Positions 1-10,148 of a stretch of DNA of 64,000 nt are shown here, piece after piece. The DNA is from Photobacterium sp. SKA34 (GTDB lineage: Bacteria > Pseudomonadota > Gammaproteobacteria > Enterobacterales > Vibrionaceae), in the NCBI RefSeq assembly GCF_000153325.1, contig NZ_CH724144.1:62001-126000 (forward strand). The letters are read 5' to 3'. The translations under genes and the position numbers were made by a program. The stretch's first letter is position 1; each line of letters starts with the position of its first letter. A model generated the notes under the pieces. The model was given only the letters and a program-made list of their open reading frames with translations. It was not told where the DNA came from and ran no database searches.

Positions 1-337
1 ATCTAAAATAGGGAAAGCAGCAACGGATGATACAAAGCTCGGAGATATTTCATTAGAGACTGCGAATTGGTTTTGGTTATATCGAACCGGGTGGTTTGAC
101 GATGTTCCCAAAGATGGGGTTATCGCGCGGCAATATACCCAAGGGCTAGTGCTATATCGCGGTTCTAAATATCGTAATCACGCTGAATTTTATCAAGTTG
201 ATCCAATACGTGTACCATTATCTGGTTTGTATCAAAAAGTAAATTACGATGGTTCACTCGGTGAGCCGACACAGTATGTTGAAGTTAATGGCTATGAGGG
301 CGTGATTTTAAAAAAAGTAGAGAAAGGGCTGAGATGA
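1..337 (+). CDS. C-terminal fragment of an unidentified protein
   Basis: The frame ending at the TGA at 335-337 is open back to the first base of the window, giving at least 111 residues of the C-terminus of a longer protein. It is rich in Trp, Tyr and Gly, with the segment ANWFWLYRTGWFDD near the start and EVNGYEGVILKK near the end. That is a texture seen in beta-rich secreted or carbohydrate-active proteins, but I do not recognise the family. The ATG at 149 is internal to this open frame and is unlikely to be the true start. It converges with dxs across a shared terminator. Confidence 0.6.
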   Translation, partial: SKIGKAATDDTKLGDISLETANWFWLYRTGWFDDVPKDGVIARQYTQGLVLYRGSKYRNHAEFYQVDPIRVPLSGLYQKVNYDGSLGEPTQYVEVNGYEGVILKKVEKGLR

Positions 338-357
338 AAAATGGATGTGGGGCTAAT

Positions 358-397
358 AAAAAAGGTTTTCCTGTTTAATAACAGAGAAAACCTTTTT
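358..397. terminator. bidirectional rho-independent terminator
   Basis: Inverted repeat AAAAGGTTTTC / GAAAACCTTTT with T/A tracts on both sides, between the plus-strand fragment and the minus-strand dxs. Suitable for termination from either direction. Confidence 0.75.
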
Positions 398-422
398 CAT
401 AGCGCTTAATTAAACGGTGAGA

Positions 423-2288
423 TTATTTAGCTAAATAAGTGCGAATTTGCTTTTCGATACCTGCACCATCAATTTCTAACATTTCATGCAGTTCAGCTTG
501 TGTACCTTGTTCAATGAATCGATCAGGCAAACCAATATTCAGTACTGGTTTAAGTGTCTTCTCTTTCATTAAAAATTCAATAACGCCGCTACCCGCACCG
601 CCAGCAATCGCATTTTCTTCAACAGTAACAAGAACATCATGAGTTTTTGCTAATTCAAGTACTAAGGCTTCATCAAGCGGTTTCACAAAGCGCATGTCAG
701 CAACAGTCGCATTTAAGTTTTCTGCCGCTTCTAATCCATAGCTGAGCATGCTGCCAAAGTTTAAAATAGCGATTTTTTCACCTTGACGGCGAATGATACC
801 TTTACCGATTTCAAGCTCTGTCATCGTCGGATCGACATCGACTTCCATACCACAACCACGAGGGTAACGAACCGCACTTGGTCCTTGGTATCGGTGACCG
901 GTATAGAGCATTTGACGACATTCATTTTCGTCACTCGGTGCCATAATCACCATATTAGGAATACAGCGCATAAAGCTAATATCAAATGCACCTTGGTGGG
1001 TTTGACCATCAGCACCGACTAAACCTGCACGATCAATGGCAAACATCACAGGGAGATCCATGATGGCAACATCATGAATTAATTGATCATATCCACGTTG
1101 AAGGAAAGTTGAGTAGATAGCGACAATAGGATGATAACCACCAATTGCCATACCCGTTGCTAGTGTCACAGCATGTTGCTCTGCAATGGCAACATCGAAG
1201 TATTGTTCTGGGAACTCTTTAGAAAAGCGCACCATACCTGAGCCTTCACGCATAGCGGGTGTGATAGCCATCAATTTATCATCAACAGCCGCCATATCGC
1301 ATAGCCAATCTCCGAAAATCTTAGAAAATGTCGGACTGGCATCCTTCGCTTTTGGTAATGGTTTTTGGCTTAAATCAAATTTAGGAACAGCATGGTAATT
1401 AATAGGATCAGCTTCAGCTGGCGCATAACCTTTGCCTTTTTTCGTCATAATATGAAGAAATTGTGGGCCTTTTAGGTTACGCATGTTTTTTAGTGTCTTT
1501 ACAAGCTCATGTACATCGTGGCCATCAACTGGGCCAATGTAATTAAAGCCTAACTCTTCAAACATAGTGCTTGGCACAACCATGCCTTTGATATGCTCTT
1601 CTGCGCGTTTTACCATTTCTTTAATAGGTGGCGCATTTGATAGGACTTTCTTACCACCTTCACGAATAGAGGTGTAGAAATTACCCGATAACAAATGAGC
1701 TAAATGATTATTTAACGCGCCGACATTTTCAGAAATCGACATTTCATTATCATTTAAGATCACTAGCATATCACTGTGGACATCACCAGCATGGTTCATC
1801 GCTTCAAACGCCATTCCTGCTGTGATAGCACCATCGCCAATAATGCTAACCACTTTACGATTTAGGCCTTCTTTTTCTGCCGCAATCGCGATGCCTAATC
1901 CAGCACTAATTGAGGTTGAGGAGTGACCGACAGAAAGTGTGTCGTACTCACTTTCCCCACGCCATGGGAATGGGTGCAAACCGCCTTTTTGGCGAATAGT
2001 TGCCATATCATCACGACGTCCCGTTAAAATTTTATGTGGGTAGGCTTGGTGACCAACATCCCAAATAACTTTATCAAAAGGCGTATTGTAGACGTAGTGA
2101 AGCGCAACGGTAAGCTCGACAGTACCGAGTCCGGAGGCAAAGTGGCCGCTGGTCTGACTCACCGATTTCAACAAATAGGTACGAAGTTCATCGCATACTT
2201 GTGGAAGGCTTTCAGCTGGCAATAATCGTAATTCATCAGGCGTGTTTGCGAGGGCCAGATGAGGGTATTTTGAGATATCCAAAGTCAT
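423..2288 (-). CDS. dxs: 1-deoxy-D-xylulose-5-phosphate synthase
   Basis: Thiamine-diphosphate enzyme that condenses pyruvate and glyceraldehyde-3-phosphate, the entry step of the MEP isoprenoid pathway; its product also feeds thiamine and pyridoxal synthesis. At 621 residues it matches the usual family length. Visible are the GHQAYPHK segment (about 79-86), the ThDP/Mg motif GDGAITAG (151-158) followed by NDNE (179-182), and the transketolase-type [15 protein letters not shown] segment in the middle. It is the last gene of xseB-ispA-dxs, starting about 24 bp after the ispA stop, so the three are probably cotranscribed. Confidence 0.97.
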   Translation of the reverse strand: MTLDISKYPHLALANTPDELRLLPAESLPQVCDELRTYLLKSVSQTSGHFASGLGTVELTVALHYVYNTPFDKVIWDVGHQAYPHKILTGRRDDMATIRQKGGLHPFPWRGESEYDTLSVGHSSTSISAGLGIAIAAEKEGLNRKVVSIIGDGAITAGMAFEAMNHAGDVHSDMLVILNDNEMSISENVGALNNHLAHLLSGNFYTSIREGGKKVLSNAPPIKEMVKRAEEHIKGMVVPSTMFEELGFNYIGPVDGHDVHELVKTLKNMRNLKGPQFLHIMTKKGKGYAPAEADPINYHAVPKFDLSQKPLPKAKDASPTFSKIFGDWLCDMAAVDDKLMAITPAMREGSGMVRFSKEFPEQYFDVAIAEQHAVTLATGMAIGGYHPIVAIYSTFLQRGYDQLIHDVAIMDLPVMFAIDRAGLVGADGQTHQGAFDISFMRCIPNMVIMAPSDENECRQMLYTGHRYQGPSAVRYPRGCGMEVDVDPTMTELEIGKGIIRRQGEKIAILNFGSMLSYGLEAAENLNATVADMRFVKPLDEALVLELAKTHDVLVTVEENAIAGGAGSGVIEFLMKEKTLKPVLNIGLPDRFIEQGTQAELHEMLEIDGAGIEKQIRTYLAK

Positions 2289-2312
2289 AACAGTGTCGGC
2301 GCTTATACAGAT

Positions 2313-3215
2313 TTAGTTGTTGCGTTCGATAATATATCGGGCAAAAACTTCTAATTGGGATGTATTGTAGGGTATAGCCGCTAATGCTTGTAGTGCTTCT
2401 TGATAAAGTTGTTGTGCTTTTTCTTGTGCACCATCTAAGCCAAGCAATGCTGGATAGGTACTTTTATCCAAAGCAAGATCAGAACCTTGTGGTTTACCTA
2501 AGGTTTCGGTATCGCTGATCACATCTAAAATATCATCTTGCACTTGGAACGCAAGGCCAATAGCTTCTGAGTATTTATCAAGTTGCGGCAAAATTGCTAC
2601 GCCTTTATCACCAGCAGCTAATGCTCCTAAGCGGACGGCACAGCGAATCAAAGCCCCAGTTTTGTGTCTATGGATTAATTCTAGTTGCTCTAATCCAACA
2701 TGTTTACCTTCAGCATCAAGATCTAAGGCTTGCCCTAGACACATTCCTGCAGCTCCTGATGCTTTTGCAAGTTCACTTACCATAGCAATACGTTGGGTGT
2801 TGCCATCTTGGCTCAATTGACCACTCGCTAAAATGTCAAAAGCCAGTGTTTGTAGTGCGTCACCAGCAAGAATGGCCATTGCTTCATCAAACGCAATATG
2901 ACAGGTAGGTTGACCACGACGAAATGCGTCATCATCCATCGCGGGTAAATCATCATGGATTAATGAGTAAGCATGAATACACTCAACCGCAGCGGCTGGG
3001 GTGTCAAGATCATCTTGAGTTAACCCTAACATCTCACCTGTTACATAGGTTAGAAAAGGGCGCGCACGCTTGCCACCTAGCAGTGTTCCGTACTGCATGG
3101 CTTTAAGTAGGGCTTTATCTGCAAATGGTTGAGTTGATAACCAGTATGCCAATACGTCATTACTACGTTGTTGATAGCACTTAAGGGATAGCGATAAAGA
3201 AGAACTATTGGTCAT
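2313..3215 (-). CDS. ispA: (2E,6E)-farnesyl diphosphate synthase
   Basis: Prenyltransferase that extends DMAPP/GPP with IPP to farnesyl diphosphate, using precursors from the pathway that starts with Dxs. The first Asp-rich motif DDLPAMDDD lies at about residues 88-96 and the second (QDDILD) near residue 225; GGKRARP near 47-53 is the IPP-binding segment. I place the start at the ATG at 3215 (300 residues, close to the E. coli length). A longer reading from 3227 would need a TTG start. The start overlaps the end of xseB by 11 bases, indicating translational coupling. Confidence 0.96.
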   Translation of the reverse strand: MTNSSSLSLSLKCYQQRSNDVLAYWLSTQPFADKALLKAMQYGTLLGGKRARPFLTYVTGEMLGLTQDDLDTPAAAVECIHAYSLIHDDLPAMDDDAFRRGQPTCHIAFDEAMAILAGDALQTLAFDILASGQLSQDGNTQRIAMVSELAKASGAAGMCLGQALDLDAEGKHVGLEQLELIHRHKTGALIRCAVRLGALAAGDKGVAILPQLDKYSEAIGLAFQVQDDILDVISDTETLGKPQGSDLALDKSTYPALLGLDGAQEKAQQLYQEALQALAAIPYNTSQLEVFARYIIERNN

Positions 3216-3450
3216 GGCTTGGTTCAAAATCAGTCAGTGGAGCTTCATCATCTGCCTGAAGCAAAATTTCTACACGCTGCTCTGCTTGTGTCAGTTTTTG
3301 TTGACTGCTGCGAGCAAGAGAAATACCTCGTTCGAATTTTTTTAGCGCATCTTCCAGTGGGATATCGCCAGATTCTAGTTCATTGACAATGGCATCTAGC
3401 TCATCAAGGGCGGCTTCGAATGCCATATTTTCTGGTTTTTTTGCTGCCAT
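3205..3450 (-). CDS. xseB: exodeoxyribonuclease VII small subunit
   Basis: Small subunit of ExoVII, which degrades single-stranded DNA to oligonucleotides. The 81-residue product has the family core [19 protein letters not shown] followed by the helical hairpin [26 protein letters not shown]. The start at 3450 (MAAKKPEN) matches the family N-terminus; an in-frame GTG at 3477 would add nine residues. First gene of the xseB-ispA-dxs unit, an order conserved in gammaproteobacteria. The large subunit gene is not here. Confidence 0.93.
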   Translation of the reverse strand: MAAKKPENMAFEAALDELDAIVNELESGDIPLEDALKKFERGISLARSSQQKLTQAEQRVEILLQADDEAPLTDFEPSHDQ

Positions 3451-3477
3451 ATCATTTTCACTCTTATCTAAGTGCAC

Positions 3478-3796
3478 GAAAAATAACGTAGAGAATTACT
3501 GGGGTCAAATTATGTCACAGTAATCTGTGTGGCTGACAGTAATTTTAATAAATAGTCTTAATTAATTGGTTAATAAAAGCTAAATGAAATTATGAATTGG
3601 TCGATAAAGAGTTACTTTGCTGATGACATTCATCATTTAATGCTAAGAAGTACCTTAGCTAAATAGTGAATATGGCGGTGGCTTTAAAGTTTTGGCTGTC
3701 TTTAGAGCGTATTATCTCAGTGATAGATTCAAATGTGTTAATTGATGTTTAATAAACGCAAGCCATTATTTTTACGTAGCAAAAGAGGATCATGCT
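3478..3796. other. intergenic region between xseB and pomA
   Basis: 319 AT-rich bases between divergently transcribed units. It must hold the promoters of xseB-ispA-dxs and pomAB. I see no convincing sigma-28 or sigma-54 site, no gene and no strong repeat. Confidence 0.5.
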
Positions 3797-4558
3797 TTGG
3801 ATTTGGCGACGCTTATAGGATTGCTTGGTGCATTCGCATTCATTGTTATGGCTATGCTGCTCGGCGGCGATCTGGTTATGTTTTACGATACATCATCTAT
3901 TTTGATTGTATTAGGAGGCAGTACTTTTGTTGTGTTAATGAAATACAACATTGGGCAATTTTTTGGCGCTGCAAAAATCGCCATTAAAGCCTTTATGTTT
4001 AAGACAGATAATCCAGAAGAGTTAATTGCGAAAATTGTAGAAATGGCCGATGCAGCACGTAAAGGTGGATTTTTAGCATTAGAAGAGATGGAAATTAGCA
4101 ATCCTTTTATGCGTAAAGGCATTGATATGCTGGTGGATGGTCATGATGCTGATGTGGTACGTGGCACTTTACAAAAAGATATTTCATTAACCAACGAACG
4201 TCACCAACAAGGGGTAGGGATCTTTTCCTCCTTTGGTGATGTTGCGCCTGCAATGGGGATGATAGGTACGCTTATTGGCTTGGTTGCCATGCTTTCTAAT
4301 ATGGATGATCCGAAAGCCATTGGTCCTGCAATGGCCGTTGCCTTATTAACGACGCTATATGGTTCGATGTTGGCAAATATGGTAGCGATACCCATAGCGG
4401 ATAAATTAACCTTGCGTAAAGAGCAAGAACGTTTAAATAAGCGTTTAATCTTAGATGGTGTGCTGGCAATTCAGGATGGACAGAATCCACGAGTGATTGA
4501 TGGTTATTTGAAAAACTACCTTCATGAGAAGAAACGTAGTGTGATCCTTGACGAGTAA
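3797..4558 (+). CDS. pomA: sodium-driven flagellar motor stator protein PomA
   Basis: Inner-membrane stator subunit that with PomB forms the Na+ channel driving the polar flagellum (MotA family). The 253-residue protein starts MDLATLIGLLGAFAF, matching Vibrio PomA, and has four hydrophobic segments: two at the N-terminus (about 5-25 and 30-50) and two around 150-200 (GDVAPAMGMIGTLIGLVAML and the following one), with the large cytoplasmic loop between. The start is a TTG at 3797, seven bases after an AGAGGA ribosome-binding site; the nearby ATG at 3792 is out of frame. pomB follows after 11 bases. Confidence 0.96.
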   Translation: MDLATLIGLLGAFAFIVMAMLLGGDLVMFYDTSSILIVLGGSTFVVLMKYNIGQFFGAAKIAIKAFMFKTDNPEELIAKIVEMADAARKGGFLALEEMEISNPFMRKGIDMLVDGHDADVVRGTLQKDISLTNERHQQGVGIFSSFGDVAPAMGMIGTLIGLVAMLSNMDDPKAIGPAMAVALLTTLYGSMLANMVAIPIADKLTLRKEQERLNKRLILDGVLAIQDGQNPRVIDGYLKNYLHEKKRSVILDE

Positions 4559-4569
4559 GAGACAGTTTT

Positions 4570-5493
4570 ATGGAAGAGCAATCTTGTAAATGTAAAAAAG
4601 GTGCGCCTCCATGGATGGCGACCTTTGCTGATCTTGCCACACTATTAATGTGTTTCTTTGTTTTACTTCTTTCTTTTTCTGAAATGGATGTACTGAAATT
4701 TAAGCAAATTGCAGGCTCAATGAAATACGCTTTCGGGGTGCAAAATATGCTTGAAGTCAATGATATTCCTAAAGGTACGAGTGTTATTGCGCAAGAGTTT
4801 AGACCGGGACGGCCTGAGCCAACGCCAATCGAAGTGATTATGCAACAAACGATTGATATGACGCAGCGTTCATTAGATTTCCACGAAGGCGAGTCTGATC
4901 GAGCAGGAGGCACACAACGTGATGCGGGTAAACTTACGGGTGGGCAAAGTAAAAAAACAGCGACACAAAATAATGAAAATGACGAATCTGAAGCCGATCA
5001 AATGCAAGAGAAACTTAAAGAAGTACTGACTAAAGCATTAGAGCGTGAGATTAGTGACAAAATTATAGAAATTGAAAATCTTGGTCAGCAGTTGGTTATT
5101 CGTATTCGTGAAAAAGGTTCGTTCCCAGAAGGCTCGGCATTTTTACAACCTAAATTTAAACCGTTAGTGCGCCAAGTTGCGATGCTAGTTAAAGATGTGC
5201 CGGGCATTATTCGAGTTACGGGACATACCGCGAGTGATAAATTGGATTCAGAGTTATACCGATCTAACTGGGATTTATCAGCGCAACGAGCTGTGTCTGT
5301 GGCGCAAGAAATGGAAAAAGTAGAAGGATTTGATCATACAAAAATGCGAGTGATTGGACTGGCTGATACTCAGCCAATTGCAGATAACAAAACACAAGAT
5401 GGGAAAGCTAAAAATCGTCGAGTGGAAATATCTATAATACAAGGTAAGCCACATTTCAGTGATGAGATCAGCAGTAACTTTAATGCTCAATAG
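4570..5493 (+). CDS. pomB: sodium-driven flagellar motor stator protein PomB
   Basis: Stator partner of PomA. It has a short cytoplasmic N-terminus with a Cys/Lys cluster, one transmembrane helix (about 18-38) carrying the ion-binding Asp at residue 21 in FADLATLLMCFF, a linker/plug region, and a C-terminal OmpA-like peptidoglycan-binding domain (VTGHTASD, then NRRVEISI near the end). 307 residues is normal for PomB. It is followed by a hairpin terminator, so pomAB form a closed two-gene operon. Confidence 0.96.
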   Translation: MEEQSCKCKKGAPPWMATFADLATLLMCFFVLLLSFSEMDVLKFKQIAGSMKYAFGVQNMLEVNDIPKGTSVIAQEFRPGRPEPTPIEVIMQQTIDMTQRSLDFHEGESDRAGGTQRDAGKLTGGQSKKTATQNNENDESEADQMQEKLKEVLTKALEREISDKIIEIENLGQQLVIRIREKGSFPEGSAFLQPKFKPLVRQVAMLVKDVPGIIRVTGHTASDKLDSELYRSNWDLSAQRAVSVAQEMEKVEGFDHTKMRVIGLADTQPIADNKTQDGKAKNRRVEISIIQGKPHFSDEISSNFNAQ

Positions 5494-5522
5494 ATTGTAG
5501 CACCTAATGTTATTCTCATAAT

Positions 5523-5550
5523 GGCAGCGAGCGATAGCGCTGCCATTTTT
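5523..5550 (+). terminator. rho-independent terminator after pomB
   Basis: GGCAGCG / CGCTGCC stem with an eight-base loop, followed by ATTTTTATTT, 30 bp after the pomB stop. Confidence 0.75.
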
Positions 5551-5718
5551 ATTTGGATAAATAGAATTGCTATGTATCAATAGCTTAAGATATTTACGCT
5601 GAATATCGTCGATGAGAGTTGCTGGCAGAGATGATCATGACTAAGGTAAATATAATTGAAAGCCAATCGCATGCGGTAAGTCTAATCGAAGATAACATCG
5701 TGAGTTTTCATATCTTTG

Positions 5719-5747
5719 TTTCAGTGGTCGGTAGCTTGCTGTATAAT
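5719..5747 (+). promoter_or_regulatory. putative sigma-70 promoter of thiI
   Basis: A consensus -10 TATAAT at 5742-5747 with a weak -35 TTTCAG at 5719-5724, 17 bases apart. It is the best promoter-like site in the 310-bp gap between the pomB terminator and the thiI start. I see nothing else in that gap. Confidence 0.5.
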
Positions 5748-5861
5748 TCGCGCCTTTAATTCCGTTTGGTACTCTCTGTCAATTTTCACGACATGATCTG
5801 TTAAAAATCATCCGTTAATGAATTGATTCTGTACTGTAAGCCCTGTGAAGCGAAGCGTGTT

Positions 5862-7313
5862 ATGAAATTTATTGTTAAGCCACATCCAGAGATTTTTGTT
5901 AAAAGTGATTCAGTACGTAAGCGTTTTATCAAAATTCTTGAGTCTAATTTACGCATCATCTTAAAGCGCCAGTCAGAGTCTGTTAGCGTTTATAACCGCC
6001 GTTTTTCATTGGAAGTTAACGAATCTGATGAATCAAAGCGCGATATGATATTAGCGACATTGACGCAGACACCCGGTATTCACCATACTCTTGAAGTACA
6101 GCAAACGGAATTTACTGATCTTCATAATGTTTTTGAACAAACACTAGCGCTTGTTGGCCCTGAGCTGGAAGATAAAACTTTCTGTGTCCGTGCTAAACGT
6201 GTTGGTAAGCACGACTTTACGTCGATTGAAGCTGAGCGCTATGTTGGTGGTGGTCTTAATCAAGCTATCGAGTCTGCAAAAGTAAGACTGAAAAAGCCTG
6301 ATGTGACAGTTAATATTGAAATTGAACATAATCTATTGAACCTTGTGTTATTCCGTCATAAGGGCCTAGGTGGTTTCCCGCTAGGCACACAAGAAGATGT
6401 ATTAAGTTTGATTTCAGGTGGCTTTGATTCAGGTGTATCAAGTTACTTACATATTAAGCGTGGTAGTAAAGTTCATTATTGTTTCTTTAATTTAGGCGGT
6501 CCTGCACACGAAATAGGTGTTAAGCAGGTTGCGCATTATATTTGGAAAAAGTTTGGTTCTTCAGCAAAAGTTAAATTCATCGCGATTGATTTTGAGCCTG
6601 TTGTAGGTGAGATTTTAGAGAAAGTCGATGATGGTCAAATGGGCGTTATCCTTAAGCGTATGTTTATGCGTGCTGCGGGTAAAGTTGCTGATAAATTCGG
6701 TATCGAAGCATTAGTGACGGGTGAGGCGCTAGGTCAGGTTTCAAGCCAGACATTAACTAACCTTCGTCATATTGACGGCGTAACAGATAGCCTAATTCTT
6801 CGTCCACTGATTAACTGGGATAAAGAAGATATCATTAATGTTGCACGTGAAATCGGCACTGAAGACTTTGCGAAAACCATGCCTGAGTTCTGTGGTGTGA
6901 TCTCTAAGAGCCCAACAGTGAAAGCGGTGAAAGCGAAGCTTGAAATTGAAGAAGATAAATTTGATTTCTCTATTCTTGATCGTGTTGTTGATGAGGCGCG
7001 TGTGATGGATATTCGTGACATCGAAAAGCAAAGCCAAGAACAAGCTCCTGAAGTTGAATTAGTTGAGCAGGTAGCTGGTGACGCAATTGTACTTGATATT
7101 CGTAGCCCAGATGAAGAAGATGAAAGCCCATTAGAGCTTAAAGGTATCGAAGTTAAGCACTTACCTTTCTATAAGCTAGCAACGCAGTTTGGTGACTTAC
7201 CGCAGGATAAGACGTACCTTCTGTACTGTGATCGTGGTGTGATGAGCCGCCTACAAGCGCTGTACTTAAAAGAGAATGGTTTCGAGAACGTAAAAGTTTA
7301 CCGTCCTTTATAA
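5862..7313 (+). CDS. thiI: tRNA 4-thiouridine synthase / ThiS sulfurtransferase ThiI
   Basis: Makes s4U8 in tRNA and, with its rhodanese domain, supplies sulfur for the thiazole moiety of thiamine. At 483 residues it is the long, rhodanese-containing form. An N-terminal ferredoxin-like/THUMP region is followed by the PP-loop SGGFDSG at 185-191, and a C-terminal rhodanese domain holds the catalytic Cys in [12 protein letters not shown] (about residue 457). Start at 5862 ([10 protein letters not shown]) matches E. coli ThiI; upstream in-frame codons are not conserved. A strong terminator follows. Confidence 0.97.
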   Translation: MKFIVKPHPEIFVKSDSVRKRFIKILESNLRIILKRQSESVSVYNRRFSLEVNESDESKRDMILATLTQTPGIHHTLEVQQTEFTDLHNVFEQTLALVGPELEDKTFCVRAKRVGKHDFTSIEAERYVGGGLNQAIESAKVRLKKPDVTVNIEIEHNLLNLVLFRHKGLGGFPLGTQEDVLSLISGGFDSGVSSYLHIKRGSKVHYCFFNLGGPAHEIGVKQVAHYIWKKFGSSAKVKFIAIDFEPVVGEILEKVDDGQMGVILKRMFMRAAGKVADKFGIEALVTGEALGQVSSQTLTNLRHIDGVTDSLILRPLINWDKEDIINVAREIGTEDFAKTMPEFCGVISKSPTVKAVKAKLEIEEDKFDFSILDRVVDEARVMDIRDIEKQSQEQAPEVELVEQVAGDAIVLDIRSPDEEDESPLELKGIEVKHLPFYKLATQFGDLPQDKTYLLYCDRGVMSRLQALYLKENGFENVKVYRPL

Positions 7314-7340
7314 TCGCCATCGCTTTGTTTAAATAAAAGA

Positions 7341-7365
7341 AGCCTCGCAATTGCGAGGCTTTTTG
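7341..7365. terminator. rho-independent terminator after thiI
   Basis: Perfect palindrome AGCCTCGCAATTGCGAGGCT followed by a T run, between thiI (plus) and yajL (minus). The preceding A-rich stretch may let it act in both directions. Confidence 0.85.
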
Positions 7366-7401
7366 TTATCTGGCGAGTTTTGATTACTTAACCTCAGCAG
7401 A

Positions 7402-8019
7402 TTAAGTGCGTGGTAATACATCGTAATGCATATTTGGCCATACAACCATGGGCTCTGCAACTTCAGCCGCTTTGGCTTTATTTTCTAGTTGTGACACTAT
7501 CTCTAGCGCAAACTCTTGAGCAGTTCCAGGGCCTTGACTGGTTAATAGACGTGTATTTTTATCATATACAACACGTTTAACGCGTAATTGGTGTGTTGGT
7601 ATCTGATGTTGAAAAGCAGGATGACACGTCATGATTGAATGTGTGAACAATTGATGTGGAATAAACATCACCGCAGGTGTTGCACAGATCGCGGCGATAA
7701 GTTTACCGTCGTAATGATGCTGCTTTACAAATTCAACTACCAGCGGACTATCACGAAGATGTTCCGCACCCTTTAAACCGCCGGGTAACACAACGCAATC
7801 AAACGGCTCATCGGCAACATTGATCAAAGGCACGTCTGCTACGAGCTTGATCCCACGAGATCCCTCTAAAATTAGTGCACCATCTTCTGCGGTACTTGCA
7901 ATCGTTACTTCAAATCCAGCTCGCTTTAAAATCGCAATAGTGTTAATTGCTTCCATTTCTTCGCTGCCAGGAGCAAGGCAAACTGCAACACGAGGAGTAG
8001 TCGTTATTGGTTCAAGCAT
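7402..8019 (-). CDS. yajL: DJ-1/PfpI family protein, YajL type
   Basis: Member of the DJ-1 superfamily; E. coli YajL is described as a protein/nucleotide deglycase or covalent chaperone active in oxidative and carbonyl stress. The nucleophile-elbow Cys is in AAICATPAVM (C112), with the paired Glu in PGSEEMEA (about 20-22) and the VVLPGG strand-turn near 77-81. 205 residues, slightly longer than E. coli YajL because of a C-terminal tail. It overlaps the panE stop by eight bases, so the two are coupled. Confidence 0.9.
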   Translation of the reverse strand: MLEPITTTPRVAVCLAPGSEEMEAINTIAILKRAGFEVTIASTAEDGALILEGSRGIKLVADVPLINVADEPFDCVVLPGGLKGAEHLRDSPLVVEFVKQHHYDGKLIAAICATPAVMFIPHQLFTHSIMTCHPAFQHQIPTHQLRVKRVVYDKNTRLLTSQGPGTAQEFALEIVSQLENKAKAAEVAEPMVVWPNMHYDVLPRT

Positions 8020-8920
8020 GATATGAGGACTCCATAGATATAATGGTTTGCCATAACTGGGTATTCACAGGTACAGCAATATCGAATTTTTTAGCTCGGT
8101 GAATAAGATAACCAGTAATATAGTCGATTTCTGTTGGGCGCTGATAAAAAACATCTCTATTCATCGAGGAATAATTATCAGCGGTCGCATTTATTACTGT
8201 TAGTGCCTGTTGATAAAGCTCATCATTTTTTACCCGGTAGCCTTCAGCTCGCATAACGAGCGTGACTTCATTACAAACTTGGATTAATTGGGCTTGATAG
8301 TTTTTATTCGCAAGCTCACCATTGGTACATTGATAGATGGCAGTTAATGGATTAATCGCACAATTAATAGCGAGTTTCTTCCATAATGGCTCCATGATGT
8401 CATCTTGCCAATAGCACGGTGATAACGCTTGATTAAATACTTCAGTAAGAACGTTATAGCTAGAATTGGCAGAAAATAATGATCCAATAAATGTTTGCCC
8501 ATTGCCGGTGTGTTGTAATTTTGCGTCAGCTTTTAAGGCTGCCTGTGATGTCGTGGCATAAAAAACACAGTGATTAGAAAAGAGGGCTTTAACCGCCTCA
8601 TGACTACCTATGCCATTGTGCATGATCACGATAAGGCAAGAGTTTGGGATCAGTTTAATGATTGGCGCTAATGCGACTTCAACCTGAAAGGATTTAACGG
8701 TAACAAGCAGTAAGTCACTTTGCGATAGATGCTCAACGCTATTGGCAGTAAAGAGAAGAGGGTGGGTATTACCATTCAGATCTTGGTAATTAACCGAATA
8801 TTCTGAGTCAGAAGAGCGAGTCCAAACTTGGACATCATGTTGTTGCTGTTTTAATGCAACAGCCCAAAGAGAGCCTATGGCTCCTGCGCCTAATACTGTG
8901 ATCTTCACGTTTAAATCCAT
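8012..8920 (-). CDS. panE: 2-dehydropantoate 2-reductase
   Basis: NADPH-dependent reduction of ketopantoate to pantoate in the pantothenate/CoA pathway. The N-terminal Rossmann motif is GAGAIGS (about 11-17), and the conserved Lys is in LWKKLAINCAINPLTA in the C-terminal helical domain. 302 residues, normal. Upstream gene of panE-yajL; transcription starts in the short gap before ompK. Confidence 0.92.
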   Translation of the reverse strand: MDLNVKITVLGAGAIGSLWAVALKQQQHDVQVWTRSSDSEYSVNYQDLNGNTHPLLFTANSVEHLSQSDLLLVTVKSFQVEVALAPIIKLIPNSCLIVIMHNGIGSHEAVKALFSNHCVFYATTSQAALKADAKLQHTGNGQTFIGSLFSANSSYNVLTEVFNQALSPCYWQDDIMEPLWKKLAINCAINPLTAIYQCTNGELANKNYQAQLIQVCNEVTLVMRAEGYRVKNDELYQQALTVINATADNYSSMNRDVFYQRPTEIDYITGYLIHRAKKFDIAVPVNTQLWQTIISMESSYHA

Positions 8921-8972
8921 TATTCGCTATCTTTTGATAGATAGTAACATTGTTGGCAAATCACAGGATCAA

Positions 8973-8998
8973 AAAAGGCGCCATGAAAGCGCCTTTTA
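8973..8998. terminator. rho-independent terminator after ompK
   Basis: AAAAGGCGC / GCGCCTTTT stem with a short loop, just beyond the ompK stop on the minus strand. Confidence 0.8.
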
Positions 8999-9016
8999 TA
9001 TCTTTTACAAGTAAGA

Positions 9017-9829
9017 TTAGAACTTGTATGAAAGACTAACGTATTGAGCAACACCTGATGTCTTGCCAGCAATACCACCATCTTTTAGACCGTATACATC
9101 TTTGTATGCTTTAAGGCCGTAACCAACAGCAAAGCGCTCTGAGTGCCAGTAAAGACCGTTAAACATAGCACCACCGTTTGATGTATTTAGACCTGCAACT
9201 TTTTTCTTCATGCCGAATTGGTAGTCAATGTAACCTTGGTAAGACAGGAAGCTACCATTTTCAAATGTGTAGAAAGGTTTAAACCAGTTAGTCGACACTT
9301 GGTAACCGTTCCAGTCTTTAGCATTCATGTCGTATAGAGAGTATACGTTGAAGCCTACTTTACCAAGCCAAGGTACATTAACATCTGAACCAAGACCAAC
9401 GAAGTAGTTATTTACACCGCCATTGTCGCCGCCCCAGTTCATCAGAGTAGCAACATAAACTTCTTGAACAGGACCAAATGAAAGATCTTTGCCTGTTAGA
9501 GCATCTAGAGAGATACGCGGAGCAAATTTCATGAACATTTTGTCTTTTGAACCAGATTTATCCTGGCTATCAGAGTTAGTTAAGTTGAATACATCAACAT
9601 AGCCATACAAATCGAAAATTCCCGAGCGACCACCAAATTCCATCTCAAGATAGTCATGACCAGTATGTGCATCATTTGAGCGAGGTAATTCTTTGTAAGC
9701 GTACATCAGATTAAATTGCATCCACTTGTAATCGTTTTTGTGGATGTCATCAGAGTAGTCAGCTGCATTTGCTAATGAAGGTAAAGCTGTTGCTGCTAAA
9801 ACGCTTAATGCTACTAGTGATTTGCGCAT
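9017..9829 (-). CDS. ompK: OmpK-type outer membrane channel, Tsx family
   Basis: Outer-membrane nucleoside-specific channel of the Tsx family; in Vibrio, OmpK is the receptor of phage KVP40. A signal peptide (MRKSLVALSVLAATALPSLANA, cleaved after ANA at about 22) leads into a beta-barrel that ends in the typical C-terminal aromatic (YVSLSYKF). 270 residues. It stands alone between terminators, with a CRP-like site and a palindrome upstream. Confidence 0.9.
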   Translation of the reverse strand: MRKSLVALSVLAATALPSLANAADYSDDIHKNDYKWMQFNLMYAYKELPRSNDAHTGHDYLEMEFGGRSGIFDLYGYVDVFNLTNSDSQDKSGSKDKMFMKFAPRISLDALTGKDLSFGPVQEVYVATLMNWGGDNGGVNNYFVGLGSDVNVPWLGKVGFNVYSLYDMNAKDWNGYQVSTNWFKPFYTFENGSFLSYQGYIDYQFGMKKKVAGLNTSNGGAMFNGLYWHSERFAVGYGLKAYKDVYGLKDGGIAGKTSGVAQYVSLSYKF

Positions 9830-9927
9830 GTTTTTATCTCGCTATGATGGTCTATAGATTGGGATTTTGGCCGCCCCGTATTTCTGGCGCTGATTCTAGT
9901 GCTTTACATCGTGTTTGGGAATGTAAC

Positions 9928-9939
9928 GTTTGCGCAAAC
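9928..9939. promoter_or_regulatory. LacI-family-like palindrome upstream of ompK
   Basis: GTTTGCGCAAAC is a perfect 12-bp palindrome about 100 bp upstream of the ompK start. The overlapping AACGTTTGCG half resembles one arm of a PurR or CytR operator, but the other arm does not match. Tsx genes are CytR/CRP targets in enterobacteria, so an operator here is plausible but unproven. Confidence 0.35.
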
Positions 9940-9949
9940 CTTTGCTTTT

Positions 9950-9965
9950 TGTGATCTGGATCGGG
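9950..9965. promoter_or_regulatory. putative CRP site upstream of ompK
   Basis: TGTGATCTGGATCGGG has a perfect left half (TGTGA) and a partial right half of the TGTGA-N6-TCACA consensus. It lies 121 bp upstream of the ompK start. Confidence 0.4.
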
Positions 9966-10148
9966 TGGAATCGATTACATTTACATTAAAAACGTGATGA
10001 ACCTTAATTTATTTTGCGATTTAAATGAACTTTTTTTGACTTTAATACTCTGAAGTGATTTTTTTGGTGGCGAAAATTTGCAATTTACATGAGAAAGGTA
10101 AGTAAAGGCTTCCGTTTTCAACAGAAACCTTACTTATTATAGGCGAAG

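Noticed and set aside
4296-4913. 205-codon minus-strand open frame across pomA/pomB
   Set aside because: Lies antisense over two well-supported genes, with no ribosome-binding site or recognisable domain.
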